The notes below the pieces were generated by a model that ran no database searches, was not told the origin of the DNA, and saw only the letters and a program-made list of their open reading frames with translations. Of a DNA stretch of 64,000 nt, positions 35,101-48,055 are shown in pieces. Positions within the stretch are counted from its first letter, which is position 1. Every line of letters starts with the position of its first letter. This DNA comes from Paragorgia papillata (lineage: Eukaryota; Cnidaria; Anthozoa; Scleralcyonacea; Coralliidae). The stretch is from NCBI GenBank assembly GCA_035771165.1, contig JAWNZC010000003.1, forward strand, positions 983,501-1,047,500. The letters run 5' to 3'. The position numbers and the translations under genes are program-made.

Positions 35101-38100
35101 TTTTGCGCTTTGCAAATTGCGAAACAATTTTGAAAATTTCTGAATCAGTTCTAAAAATTACGAATGAAAAATGTAGTGAAACGTAGCGTAACTTTTCAAA
35201 ACGTAACGCAATGTTTCTGAGCATAACGTAACTTCTCATGGCATGGCGTAACTTTTTCTAACGTAGTTCTTCTAACGTTACTTCTTGGAACGTAGCGTGA
35301 CTTTTTCAACTAGAATAACTACTCTAAACGTATAGCGTAACTTCTCAATACTTAAGCAAGAAACTGCTGAGTCTGAGAACGTACGTAGCTCAACTTTTCG
35401 GCAGAACTTAAGGTATATATTTTTATCTACCGCAATTATGTTGTCGCGCTGTTAAGTTAAGTTATTAAGTTAAGTTAACAATAAAATGCGCTCGGAGCCA
35501 ATCAAAACGTAGAAGAATGAAATGACAACTGACGATAAACCACCGAGGCCAACATAACTATTGTACACCAAGTATTTCATAGGTCATTAAGCACCAAGCG
35601 TCAGAGGCACCAGCACACCCAGGGTTGTTAGGAAATGGGAGGGAATTCATAAAATTAAAATTAGAAATTTTTAATTTTATGGTTTTGTATTTTTCGCTCT
35701 TCGCAAAATAATTAGGCTGTACTATTACTAACCTGGTGGTGCGGTCTGAGGTTTGATTGCATCTTGTTCTATACGTTGCTGCTGCGAACATTGTTGCGGT
35801 GGCTGCTGTCCATGATCTAAAGCAGGTGGTGCCTGTGGCTGTTGTCTTTGACCCAAAACAGGTGGTGGCTGTTGCTGCTGTCTTTTATTTAAAACAGGTG
35901 GTGACTGTTGTTGTGATCGTTCTTTTTGTTTTCTCAGAAAGTTGTCAACTTCTGGTTCAAACATGCAGAACTGATCGACAAAATGGCCAATAATCTCTTC
36001 TAAGAAATTTTGTTTTCCATCGGAGGAAGGAACTGTGATGTTTGTTGGCATTCCATTAAGGTTTTCCATCCCTGCATAATGTAGAAATGCGCTAATAATG
36101 TATGCTGTTGCAGTATCTAATAGCAAACCTTCAGCTGCTGCATAATTGCTTTTAACATTGGCTTTGACATTCTTTCTTCCATGAACATTTCTGAAGTAAT
36201 GTAATGTGCCAGGTTCACGACCAGACTTAACACTATATAAATGCTGCCAACATAGCTAGAAAGATAAGAATAATGTCTTGCATTAACTACGGTACGGTAC
36301 ATGTTGGGTTTTTTCTAATCTATCAAGACGAATTGCTACTAAAAATAGATAAATCAAAATATTAGCTATACTGTATAAACATGATTTCGTTTCAATTGTG
36401 TTCAACAATTTTAACAAGACTAGTTACTTTTTAAAAAAAGTTACACCTTACACATGTCATGATTGGTTATAATTTAAATACTGAGGAGTGGGTGTTAGTG
36501 ACTTGACTAAATCAATCCTTCCTTTTTGCGTATATGTTTGTGGGTATATATGTTTCGTCAATCACGTTATCAAGACTAGAGACCTATAATCGGCATACTT
36601 CAGAAGCCTTATTCGTATGTTCAAAGGGTTTACAAATTAACATGTACCAGAACAACAAATAGAAGTAAATTTTCGCTTCAGGAAATGGATATTTTCACCT
36701 CAAGAAATGGATATTTTCACCTAATCACAAGACACCAAGAATACAGTTGTGCTCTGTCTATATAAAGTTTTAATGTATGTATTCACTGTTATTTTCTACT
36801 AAACTACTAATTAAGCAAGAGAGCGGTGAGTGCATATTTACATGCAATACATCCCTCGTGTCCAGTAATTCAGCATTCTTCTGGATTGTCTATGGTTTTA
36901 GTTAACAATTTACATTCAATCATTAGCCAAATAAATGCCAGTATGTGCATGTACACAATGTGTACCTATTTTTACTTAATATGTACGAGCAGAAGATGAC
37001 ACTGACTTAAAAACTTATCAGCTACTTTTTTTGTCCACCGACAACACTTTTTTAAATTATTCTAATTTATATCTTATGCAATTTAACCTAATTAACACAT
37101 ATTTCCTCTTGAAAATAGCCTTATAAATAGCATGAATAAAGAAATTTACTACCCTTTGACTCCAAAACTGGCTCTTTTTTATATTATTTTACTTCGTCAA
37201 ATACCAGATGAATGTGATCACTTTGTCTAATACCATGCATTTTCTTGTCAAAGGATAGCTGCATGCTAGAAGGCAAATGGGTTAATTTTTATATTATTTT
37301 ATATGTGTATAACTAAGAAAAATAACTATGGACACTTACATTTAGCAGACTTTGTTTTGCATGCCAGTACTTTGCAACTTCTGACACATTATCAAACCTT
37401 TCTTCTGCCTTGTCACAACCTCGCCTTAGTCTTTTTGCACCCGTTATTCTTTCATGACCTAAAAGATCTCCTCCAAGGGGCAACTGAATAAGAGTACCAG
37501 AAGTCCCTTCAATAAAAAAGAATGCATATAAGGACAACATTAAAATGTCTAACCAGTATAATGCACTGAATGCTTTAAGTAATATATCATACACAAGAAG
37601 CCGTATTTAAAGAGAAATTTGAGGTAAAATTTGTCTTAATTTATGGGCGTTTATTACCACATATCACAACAATGTCTCAGTTACTGATTCCATTATGTTT
37701 TCCTCATGAATTATTAATGAGTTTGAGAATCAACTGTATTAAGGTGGCTCGATAGTCTAATTTGTCTAAATCATGAGAAATTACGTATTTTCTTCATGAA
37801 AAGTTTTGCACACTCATGAGCTTTAATTATATTAGGTAACTAAAATGAAGCTCATGAGACCAGCTGTGCAAAACTTTTTATGGGGGAAAACAATAATTTC
37901 TTGTGATTTAATTAGACTGCCGAGCCACCTTAATGTTTCTAATTGGTTTAAATTATGTGGTATTTAATTTATTAACTGCACTATATAAGTATATGTTACA
38001 TAACACTACTTTCTAGCTTTGCTGCAAGTCTGCAACAGGAAGTTATAGAATAAATATGGGAATGTAGTGAACAGATATTTCAAAATCAATATTTTGAATG

Positions 38101-41100
38101 TTGGAGATAATTATTGAGACATACACTGTATGTAGAGACCAGTGTAAAGCCCTGCAACAAAACGCAGGCAATATTGCTTTTGGAAACGCTTTAAAATGAA
38201 GATTACCTGTGATTTCTTTGACAAATGGCTCAACAGAGTCAAGATATTCTATCACATCTGGAAGTTTGTTCTGGTTGTATTGTTTTACAGGGAGTGAAAT
38301 AACTATTGATTTCTGATTCATTTCTTTACTAAATGCATGTACAATATGATCTGGAGCCAGCTTTTTTAAGTTTCTGAACCATGGAATATACTTAAGTAGA
38401 ATTCTGTAAACCAAAATAATGTAATCATTCCTCATTTCCTGTTGTTCTTGGTGGGTCAGTAAATACTCTTTTAAGTCAAAATCTTCCAACTTTCTTTGTG
38501 GTTTGGTGTTATCAAGGTTTTCTGTCCATACACGGTCAAAAGTCAGGAACTGGCAAATACAATGTTTGTCAGTGTTATTGACACCTTGTAACATCTCCCC
38601 TGCAGATACTCTGAAATCTAAATTGTCAAATGTTAATCTTGGCTTCAATCCTTTTGCCATCTCTTCCTGCACAACATTACACAAATGAGCACCAACATCA
38701 TCCATGATTCTTAGCCAATTTTGATGACTTTGACATACTTTGAGTGCATTCATTCGTTTCATTGTCTGAAAAAAAAAAAAAACATTTTAAAACTTTTACA
38801 GAAGCTTAATACTGTAGTGGACCCAAATTCAAAGTTTGCAATAGTCAAATAAGTCAATATTGTCAATGTGGGCATAAAATGCACGGGAAACTGGGAAACT
38901 GCACGTGTCGAAGAGAAATATATTTGCTTTTGACACTCCGCGTGAAATTGACATTTGTCTTTGTCTGAGAACTCAAAAATATTTGGATGGTCTTCACTCA
39001 GTCTCTTGTGTTACTGTAGCCTATTCGAAGGGAAAGGAGCCTACAACTATAAACAAAACACTGCGATAAATTGCAGTATTGCATTTGAAAATTAAACGCC
39101 AGAGAACAAGAGTGCCTAATCAAAACAAATCCTAATCGAAGATGCAATCCAACAGGTAAACCACTTTTAAACAACTAACAGCAGCATGAATGCGTCTTAT
39201 TGAAATGACAAAACTTTGATTCTAGCTAGCTCTTATTAAATGGCATCTAATTTAGTGTCTACGTTTAGTTACGATCTCTTGTCTGTCCTTCGTTTGGTTT
39301 TGTAAGAAACGCCGATCGACGAATACTTGTCTCGAAATACAACTCTACGGCCCTTTGAGTGTAATCAAATATTACCAAAAATATGACAATAACTACTTAC
39401 TAAATCATCTTTGCTCTCACGAAAAACATAAATTGAGTAATTTGCTGCAAGGATTGCTCAGATATCGGTCATATCGAGGGACTGCTTCGCTTGTTGAATT
39501 TCGTGGCCCGAAAAATGGCCGCAAACAAGGTTGTGAGCGTGCAATGCATTAGCTGACACTCACCCTTTAAATCTTGCTCAATGCTTTGTTCATTTATATA
39601 TTAATTGAGGTGGCTCCACACAGTTTCTTGAAAAATGGAAAATACAAGTTTGAGAGTCCAAAACACGTGCATAAACAATTCGGGAAAAGAATGAAACTAA
39701 ATGTTATGCATAGTTAAACAGTCTGACAATCAAAAACTGTTACCAAATAAATAGCAACAGTTGTTGCTATGGCAACAATGACGTTTCAAAATGGCTGCCA
39801 ATTACCCTTCAAACTAATTTAATTCGGAAAAAACTTTGGTGACCCCCAATTTTTTTTCCATTAAAACTTTTCTTGAAGTATGAGTAATCAATAGGCCGAT
39901 TTAAAAAAAATTCTGCAGAACGAATAATATTTTTTCCGGAAAAATCATGTTTATTAATTTTTAAAAAATTTCGTTTTACAGAATTTTTTTTAAATCGGCG
40001 TATTGATTACTCATAGTTCAACAAAAGTTTTAAAGAAAAAAAAATTGGGGGTCACCAAAGTTTTTTTCGAATTAAATTAGTTTGAAGGGTAATTGGCAGC
40101 CATTTTGAAACGTCATTGTTGCCATAGCAACAACAGTTGCTATTTATTTGGTAACATTTTTTGATTGTCAGACTGTTTAACTATGCATAACATTTAGTTT
40201 TATTCTTTTTCCGAATTGTTTAATCACGTGTTTTGGACTCTCAAACATGTATTTTCCATTTTTCAAGAAACTGTATGGAGCCACCTTAAGCAAAAGGATT
40301 TCATCACATATTAATGAATCATTAGCTAAAATACGTAACAATTAAGGTGAGGGATTTTAAACTTAGAATTAATATATATAAAAAAAAAACAGTTGTCACC
40401 TGTCAGTACTTTCTTGTTACATCCTCCAACACCAAGGACACAAGTTATTACTTTTTGGACAAGACTTAGTTCAGTGTTATGGATGTTCATAAGTATACAC
40501 CACATGACAAGCAAAGTGGAGGGATACAATTTTGTACAGCTTCGTCTGTTTTTACTGGCTTCGGTAAAGCAATGGCAGCTAACACATCAGCTACATTAGG
40601 TGCCCTTTCCAGAAGTTCATTGAATACAGTGTTCCAGCTAAACTTCTTAACATCTTCAAAACACTTGCTCCCGGTACGTAGAACAGATGTAAGACTGCCT
40701 TTCTTGCATAGGTTGACACATTCTTGACGTAGTTCGTCAATAAAGATCTTTTTCATTGCATTTTTCATGGCTGTGATGTCTTGCATAGTTCTAACTATTT
40801 CCTCTGCTTGGACAACGGGTGATTCCATAACAATTTTAAGTTTCTGCAAACTTTCGGTATGGAGCATTGTTCTTGCTTGATTGTTGAACTATAATTATAA
40901 AAACCAACAAGCATGCATGACAATTAGTTATTTATACATTTAAATATTTAATATATATTTTATTATGTAGATACTTTAAGCGCTACTAAAATTTGTGAAA
41001 AACAAATTGTCTGGTCTTCGTCATGAAAAACAAGAGTTTCTACGTTTTTCTATATCTAAAAACGATCAAGTAAATCAAAAACGTTCGTGTTTTAACATTA

Positions 41101-44100
41101 CATTTTTAATAATTTGTACACAATATTTTGGCGACGATGTCAATTTCAATCATTGATGAGTCATCAAACGGAAATTGCACAACTACACGCATATTGCGTA
41201 GATAACTTGGAAAACAGCCTGGAATTTCTTGAAGTCTGCCTTTTGATTGTTCGAAGACAGGTTTGTTTCGAGACAGCTCTTTTTTTGGAAAGATGCTGTT
41301 ACGAGGCAGGCAGTGAATATTTCGCGCGAAGCCGTCGTGCACGAGACTATACGGTCTACGGCAGATTATAACAGTGCTTAGCTACTAAAAATTCGCTTCA
41401 AAACAATCGAGAGACAGAATATAGCCGTGTGACCATTTACAATTTACAGTGAGTTGAACTGTGTACATTTTATTACCATACATGCACATAATATTAGCGT
41501 TTAATAAGGTAAAACGCGCTGAATTGCAAACGCGACTCGTGAACTATAAATTAATCCACGGAAATGCTTTGCACAACTCTTTTAATACTCATTTTTGAAA
41601 CCTGGACAACACCTTTGTCGTTTAATTCTGTTTATATATTACAAAATATATGATATTTGGTGCTTTTGCGTAACGAAAGCATCTCTTGTTAGTCTTTGTG
41701 ATAGAGTGACACACCCCCTGTTGTGATTGGTTGGAAGGGAAATGTACACGAGGGTTGTCGTCGTGAGAGCGCGAGCTAGAAGGAAGGGTGTTATTTTGTG
41801 AATAAAAGATATACATTTATTTATTGTCTGACTGACTCTACCACATTTGGTGGCAGCGGTGTCGGAGTTGCACTGAAGGAAAATCCCAGTAAGTCGCGAA
41901 CCCATTTGATTACACCGCTCAAGTGAACTGGTATAGTCTCATCGTCTGGACAATAGCCTACGAGCGAGTAAACAAGTTTTATTAAACCGTATATAATGGC
42001 ACAGAGCCTTCGAAGTCGACGGGAAAATTCCCCCGATGATGCTAGCTCAGTACAAGGCCATCAGGATTCGTCTTCAAATGACTTACTTGACTTTATGAAG
42101 ATGATGGCTGAAGAAAGGAAGCAAGAACGCGAAGCTGAACAACGGCGCCAAGAAGCGGATTTACAACGCTTTCACGAACTCTTCTCAACCATGCGGCAAA
42201 GACAGGAACAGGTCGATAAAAATCGTGATGAGGAGCAACGACGCAAAGAGGAAATCGAACTTCGCAACCGTGTTGAACGAGACCAACGCGAAAACGACGA
42301 GAAACGACAATGGGAAGAGCGCTTGGAAAACGAACGGCGAGAATGGTTCACTACTTTCCGACCTGAGTTGTCTAGCCGTGAGCCCAATTTGAAGCGCATG
42401 GTTCACAATGATGACATGGAGAACTTTTTGACAATGTTTGAAAGAGTCGCGACGGCTTATAAGTGGAAAGACGACATGTGGGCTTTGAAATTAGCTCCCT
42501 TGCTTATCGGACCAGCTCAAGCAGCGTTTGCGAACATGGCAAAAGAGGATTCAACCGACTATCACAAGGTAAAAGCCGCGATCCTGAAACGCTACGATAT
42601 CAACGAGGAAACGTATCGGCAACGCTTCCGTACAGCGCGTCCAAAGCCAAACGAGAGCTTTACCGAGTTTCAAGTGCGAATCCGTGATTTGTTTACGAAG
42701 TGGACCCATTCAGACACTTGTCAGGTCCCGAAATTGGTCGATACCTTGATCCTCGAACAAGTTCTAAACTCATTCCCCACAACTCTACAAGTTTGGGTTA
42801 GAGAACAGAAACCGAAGTCACCAGCCGAGGCAGCTGAATTGGCAGACAATTATCTCCTAGCAAGGAAAGCGACACCGTCTGGCGAACCCCCAAGATGTTA
42901 TCTATGTAAACAACCTGGTCACTTTGCTCGCGAATGTCCCGAAACACCGCTACCTCGTCGAAACACAAAACCACCAACGGACAGCAAAACACTAGGACCA
43001 AGGGATTTTCAGACCAAACCAAAGGACATTCGTTGTTTTTCATGCCAACAACTCGGACACATTTCTACACAGTGCCCAGCCAAGCGTAACCCTAGCAATG
43101 GATCAAGTTACTTCGCACAGACAATACGGAACAAAACAAACAATGATATTTTTAGATCTCTGCCGGAAAACGAGTTTCGCTGCACAGGAACTGTCGAAGG
43201 TCAAGATGTAGAGATTCTTTTAGATACGGGTTGCTCCAAAACGTTGGTTCATGCTGAATTGGTCACCAAAGAGAAACTCAATTGGGAAAGAACAGTCAAA
43301 CTTTGTTGTGCACATGGGAATGTTGAGACCTACCCGACAGCGGAAATTAACATTGTGGTTAACAACAACAGTTACACTTTAACCGCCGGCGTTTGCCCCA
43401 ATTTACCTCGACCAGTTCTCCTGGGCCATGATATCGGTAACTTACTCGAACTAACCATTCAGGCGGAGGCCGCTTTCGGCGTTTTTACCAGAGCGCAAAC
43501 CCGTCGTAATGAAAAGCAAGTGGCAGTGGAACGCGTACGCGAAATGGTTTGCCAAGTTAAACCCAAATCGCTGGAGGAAATTTCTTCCCAAGAAGACAAC
43601 CAAATAACTGAACCATCGCCATCCTCTACAAAATCTACAACACAGGCTGAAGACACCGGCATTCAATTCCCGGAAGAATTTTTCTCACCGGACAATGACC
43701 TTTTTGTCGCGAACACAAAGGGTAGAAATTCGAAGGCCCTGAAAAGAAAGGCGAAGCGCACATTTGCTCAAACGAATGTACCAACGATTTCCAATGAATC
43801 TCCATCGACGGCGGTCATCCATAATCCGGGTCAGGATCGCAGTGCTGACAACAACCAACTGTCTGGGTCTCCCATTGATACCTCGCAATTTACGTATGAC
43901 CGTGTGGAACTTCAGAAGCTACAGAGAGAGGATGCCACATTAGAGAAAATGCGCCAATGTGCTGAAGGAAAAGAAACATCTAACAAAGACAACCTTTCCT
44001 TCCAATATGTAAATGATATCTTGTATCGACGATGGCAGACAACGAATCCACAGAGGGACCATCTTGGCGAAGAGTATGACCAGATCGTATTGCCCAAGCC

Positions 44101-47100
44101 CTACCGTCGCAAGGTTCTTGAAATGGCCCATGACATCCCGATGGCTGGTCACCTTGGCAAGAAGAAAACAACAGAACGAATCCTGCGGCGTTTTTACTGG
44201 CCCCGAATGTTCCATGACATTCAAGAGTACTGCAAATCTTGTGAGGTGTGCCAGAAGACCAGTAAGAGCAAACAAAATGCCAAAGCCAAACTGATTCCAC
44301 TACCCATCATTGCAGAGCCATTTTCCCGTATCGCCATGGATATCGTTGGTCCACTAGATCGCAGTTCTTCTGGAAATCGCTACATTCTGGTTGTATGCGA
44401 TTACGCGACGCGTTATCCGGAGGCGATACCTATGCGAAGCTGTGAAGCCGAGAAAATTGCTGAGGAGCTGCTCAAGATTTTCTCCAGAGTTGGCATTCCA
44501 AAAGAAGTCCTCACCGATCAAGGCTCTAATTTCACATCCAAATTCCTGGCACAAATCTACCAACAACTGGGTATCCAAGCACTTAAAACCAGTCCTTATC
44601 ATCCACAATGTGACGGCTTAACCGAGCGATTTAATGGAACATTGGTTTCTATGCTACGACGTACGACAAAAGATAACCCCAAGGCATGGGATAAGATGTT
44701 GCCTTACATCTTGTTTGCTTATCGCGAGGTCCCACAACTCTCAACTGGCTTCTCTCCGTTCGAGCTATTATATGGCAGAGATGTTCGTGGACCACTAGAC
44801 ATTCTGAAAGAATCATTCGAAGGCGCCACAGAGGAATCGGAATGTGTGTTATCTTACCTTCTACGTACAAGAGAAACCCTGGGTCAGATGTCTGAGATTG
44901 CCCAAGCAAACTTGGCAAAAGCACAAGCAAAACAAAAGTTATGGTATGACAAAACCGCTCGAGAGAAGGAGTTCCAACCTGGTCAGCAAGTTTTGGTACT
45001 TCTGCCTTCCAGCACCAGCAAACTCCATGCAGAGTGGCAAGGCCCCTACAATATCATTAAGAAGATTGGTCCAGTAAACTACCAAGTTGATATGAGCGAC
45101 AAACAGAAGAATCTACGTATATTCCATGTCAACATGTTGAAGGAGTGGCACCAACCAACCAACACCGGTTTCTACTCTAACGCAAGTCCTACCGGCGACG
45201 ATGACCACGCCGAAGATATCTGTGACGATATACCTACACCAGAAAGCTCCAAATCGGCAGGAAACGTAACTATCAACGCTGCTCTTGATGACCGCAAGAA
45301 AGCACAGCTTCAAACAGTCATAGATGAATTTACAGATGTTATCCAAACCTCACCTGGCCGAACTGACACATGTACTCACAAGATAGTTACAACAGAAGTT
45401 CAGTCCATTCGCGAACGACAGTACCGGCTACCACAGTCACAAATGCAGACCGTCAAAGACGAACTAACGAAAATGCAAGAAATGGATATCATCGAACCTT
45501 CTCGAAGTGAATGGGCAGCTCCAATAGTCCTCGTTCCAAAACAGGACGGCACAGTTCGCTTCTGTGTCGACTACCGTCGCTTAAACGCAGTATCCCGCTT
45601 TGATGCTTATCCAATGCCCCGGACAGATGACATTATCGATAAGCTCGGAAAGGCGCAGTACATTTCTACCATTGATTTGACGAGGGGATATTGGCAGATC
45701 CCAATGGACGAAACATCAAAAGAGAAAACCGCATTTGTGACACCGTTCGGGCTCTACCAGTTCAAGACCATGCCATTTGGTCTACACGGTGCGCCGGCGA
45801 CATTCCAAAGGATGATGGACGCTATCCTCCACGGTACAGAAGAGTTCTGTGATGCCCTTCTTGACGACATTGTCATATTCAGCACCACCTGGAATGACCA
45901 CGTATCACACGATATGACCTCCGCCAAGCTGGATTGACAGCTAATCCAAAGAAATTCAGTTTTGCCATGGCACACGTCAATTTCCTGGGACATACAGTTG
46001 GTGGTGGTACTGTGGAACCACAAACAACCAAGGTAACTGCGGTTCAACAATTTCCGAGACCTGCAACGAAGACGGAAGTTCGGTCCTTCCTGGGGTTAAC
46101 GGGATATTACCGGAAGTTTATACCTGACTACGCCACCATTGCTGCCCCTCTATCCGACCTGACTAAGAAGGAATGAAGAGTGCGAGCTGGCATTTAAGCG
46201 GCTTAAGGAGATCCTTATTTCATCACCAGTTCTGCATAATCCCGATTTTGACAAAGAATTTATATTTACTCCAGACCGACGCATCACTACGAGGAATTGG
46301 TGCAGTTTTGACGCAAGTGGACAGCGACGGCGACGAACATCCGGTAGTCTACCTCAGTCGCAAGCTACTCCCAAGGGAACAACGATACTCTGCCACTGAA
46401 ACAGAATGCTTGGCTATTGTTTGGGCAATTGAAACTCTCCGCGTTTATCTGTATGGCCGACACTTTCAAGTTGTCACTGACCACAAAGCTCTCCAGTGGC
46501 TCGACCGAATGCAGAACACAAACAACCGTTTGACCAACTGGTGTTTAAAGTTACAGCAGTATAGCTTCAACGTGGTTCATCGAAGTGGCAAAGATAATCT
46601 TAATGCAGACTCTTTATCCCGGATTTAAGAGAACAGTCAAACTATACTGAACATTAACTTAACGTTGCAGATAGCACGGGATGTTTATAATTCCGTTTCT
46701 ATGAGTTAACTTTATAAACCTTTTAACGAAGTCTCCTCGGACAGTTGACATTATTGTTAAAATAAAATTTACAAATTTTATTTCCTGAAGGAGGGGGAAG
46801 TGTGATAGAGTGACACACCCCCTGTTGTGATTGGTTGGAAGGGAAATGTACACGAGGGTTGTCGTCGTGAGAGCGCGAGCTAGAAGGAAGGGTGTTATTT
46901 TGTGAATAAAAGATATACATTTATTTATTGTCTGACTGACTCTACCACAGTCTTGAACAATATAAATATAAAAAAGGTACATATATGACATGTTGCATGA
47001 GTGATCTATTACCAAATCGTCGTGTCTTGTCATATGCATGCATTCGTCGCGTTTTGAAGGCCGATCTTTTTCAATAATATGTTTTTACTTAGACGTGCTT

Positions 47101-47904
47101 AAAATACAGTAACTTTGTTAAATGTATAAAGGTCTTACAAGTAAATTCACCCCTAGCTAGTTTTTCTTTTCATGAAGTGATTGATGTTTCTGAATGATGT
47201 TATGTGGCGGCTGTATTGTTGACATCGTTAGTTTGCTTTCTTTTCATCAATTTATAGCGTAAGGACATAAAACAATAGTCAATAGCAGAAAGCTATTGCG
47301 TGAGTTAAACCCAATTCAGATTTTTTTCCAAAAAACGAAACATGAATTGATTTAGTGTAGAATTTTTGTTGCAAAGTCCTGCTATTAAAAAATATATAAT
47401 ACGACAAAGCTAAGACATCAGACGTCGGCTATCAAAACTATCATAATAAAACATTTTGTTAGAAATGTCATAGAGCATTTTTGACAATATTTGTTACGTT
47501 TAGGACACCAACCACCGCCTGTTTTTGAACTGTGTGATATATATATCGTAACTGCGATACTATATATATGTATATATACACAACAATTCAGCAGGTAATT
47601 TTTGACCACATTAACCACTAGAACCATATGTTTAATAATTGTAAACGAAATTAGTTACCTTCGGATTTCTAGGTCCAATGCTGTTCAAGACGTGGTCGGC
47701 CGCTGGATGTTGACAAAAGAATTCAGGAAATATCCTTTTTCTTGCTTGCGTTGAATTCGAAGAAGCCAACGATTCGGTGGCAGGTTTCGGGAGGATGCGG
47801 CGAAAAGTTCCTTCGAGATTCTTCATCGCGGGAGAGTTCGGCTTTCTGCAGCGTTTTGTCCTTTGACCATCTATCGTTTTAGTTGGAGTTGTACTTTCAG
47901 TCAT
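32186..47904 (-). CDS. DUF6589-type transposase of the 20.7-kb element, seven exons
   Basis: Exons on the minus strand: 47904-47659 (ATG, MTESTTPTKTIDGQR), 40888-40400, 38765-38207, 37505-37340, 36255-35733, 34852-34631 and 32952-32186 (stop). All have GT/AG borders. Family-like text: FDNLDFRVSAGEM, NTKPQRKLEDFDL, YIPWFRNLKKLAPDHI (exon 3); GDLLGHERITGAKRLRRG and AEERFDNVSEVAKYWHAKQS (exon 4); TATAYIISAFLHYAG and a Gln/Pro-rich linker (exon 5); LNDTEKEGDGERAIRNCKLL, TEQMAARIIHGRFVN and an acidic tail (exon 7). The conserved D of FDNLD, D of GDLL and E of KEGDGER are plausible DDE residues, which is inference. Exon 2 has one frame slip near 40500. The first intron (6.8 kb) holds the LTR element in opposite orientation. 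It could be an active or recently active gene. Confidence 0.8.
33072..33864. mobile_element. 793-bp MITE with TA duplication (Tc1/mariner-pogo type)
   Basis: Ends CAGTGAAACCTGAGTTTTGC and its exact reverse complement ending GGTTTCACTG, with TA on both sides (33070-33071 and 33865-33866). Subterminal direct motifs such as GGTGGTCG are repeated several times near both ends. The interior has no transposase. It lies in the last intron of the DUF6589 gene. Confidence 0.85.
35170..35400. repeat. Degenerate minisatellite, AACGTAGCGTAACTTTTC-like units
   Basis: AACGTA(G/A)CG(T/C)AA(C)TTTT and TAACTTCTC variants recur at uneven 15-25-bp spacing in the intron between exons 5 and 6 of the DUF6589 gene. 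Confidence 0.6.
37743..37929. mobile_element. 187-bp palindromic MITE with TTAA duplication
   Basis: Ends GGTGGCTCGATAGTCTAATT and its partner ending CGAGCCACC; TTAA lies on both sides (37739-37742 and 37930-37933). The halves are inverted copies centred at about 37836. Shares the GGTGGCTC terminus with the 675-bp family. Confidence 0.85.
39609..40285. mobile_element. Palindromic 677-bp MITE (copy 2 of the 10043-10717 family)
   Basis: Ends GGTGGCTCCACACAGTTTCT and CTGTATGGAGCCACC. The right flank is TTAA (40286-40289); the left flank is TTGA, one change from TTAA. It is near-identical over its whole length to 10043-10717 and lies in the second intron of the DUF6589 gene. Confidence 0.88.
41697..41845 (+). 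repeat. 5' LTR (149 bp)
   Basis: Starts TGTG and ends CACA; contains GAATAAAAGATATAC, so the polyadenylation signal AATAAA is in the LTR. Identical to the 3' LTR. The LTR is short, as in other compact Ty3-type elements. Confidence 0.95.
41996..46628 (+). pseudogene. Gag-Pol of the Gmr1-like element; RT/RNase H part frameshifted
   Basis: ATG at 41996 opens 1313 codons. Approximate residues: charged coiled-coil gag start (35-120), two CCHC knuckles CYLCKQPGHFAREC (300-313) and CFSCQQLGHISTQC (346-359), protease LLDTGCSKTLV (near 405), integrase zinc domain H-H-C-C (710-749) and DDE core (MDIVGP near 780, LTDQGSNF near 840, GLTERFNG near 875), a GPY/F-like WQGPYNIIKKIG (near 1013), then reverse transcriptase (FCVDYRRLN, TIDLTRGYWQIP, LLDDIVIFS, 1190-1297). 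The frame breaks at about 45910-45937, again near 46176 and near 46250. RNase H follows (LLQTDAS, ATETECLA, VVTDHKAL, NADSLSRI), ending at 46628. The usual aromatic residue before L-D-D is Leu. Confidence 0.9.
46801..46949 (+). repeat. 3' LTR (149 bp)
   Basis: Identical in length and sequence to the 5' LTR; preceded by the polypurine tract and followed by the GTCTT duplication. Confidence 0.95.
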
Positions 47905-48055
47905 AATTATAAAATTATGGCTATACGTTCACTGGCTGGCTATACATTGTCCGAAAGTTGCGTTTCAATAATTGAAAATAAATGTTTTATTTTAAACCTA
48001 AGTCATATTCTAATTGAATAATTAACAGCCAACCAATCACAACCACAAATATTTG

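Larger units (their letters stand above)
41697..46949 (+). mobile_element. Ty3/gypsy-type LTR retrotransposon, Gmr1-like (integrase before reverse transcriptase)
   Basis: Two identical 149-bp LTRs (41697-41845 and 46801-46949) begin TGTGATAGAG and end CTACCACA, flanked by the 5-bp duplication GTCTT (41692-41696 and 46950-46954). A primer-binding-site candidate starts TGGTGGCAGCGG at 41848 and a purine-rich tract AAGGAGGGGGAAG ends at 46800. The coding order is gag, protease, integrase, reverse transcriptase, RNase H. Identical LTRs mean recent insertion. It sits in the first intron of the DUF6589 gene, in the opposite orientation. Confidence 0.95.

Noticed and set aside
37303..37491. Plus-strand frame opposite DUF6589 exon 4
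   Set aside because: It is the antisense of a conserved exon with exact splice borders.
41106..41342. Minus-strand open frame that could be an extra exon of the DUF6589 gene
   Set aside because: No family-like motif and the splice from 47659 to 40888 is already in phase without it.
42172..45346. Minus-strand and alternate plus open frames inside the Gag-Pol gene
   Set aside because: They are shadows of the long coding frame with no independent motifs.
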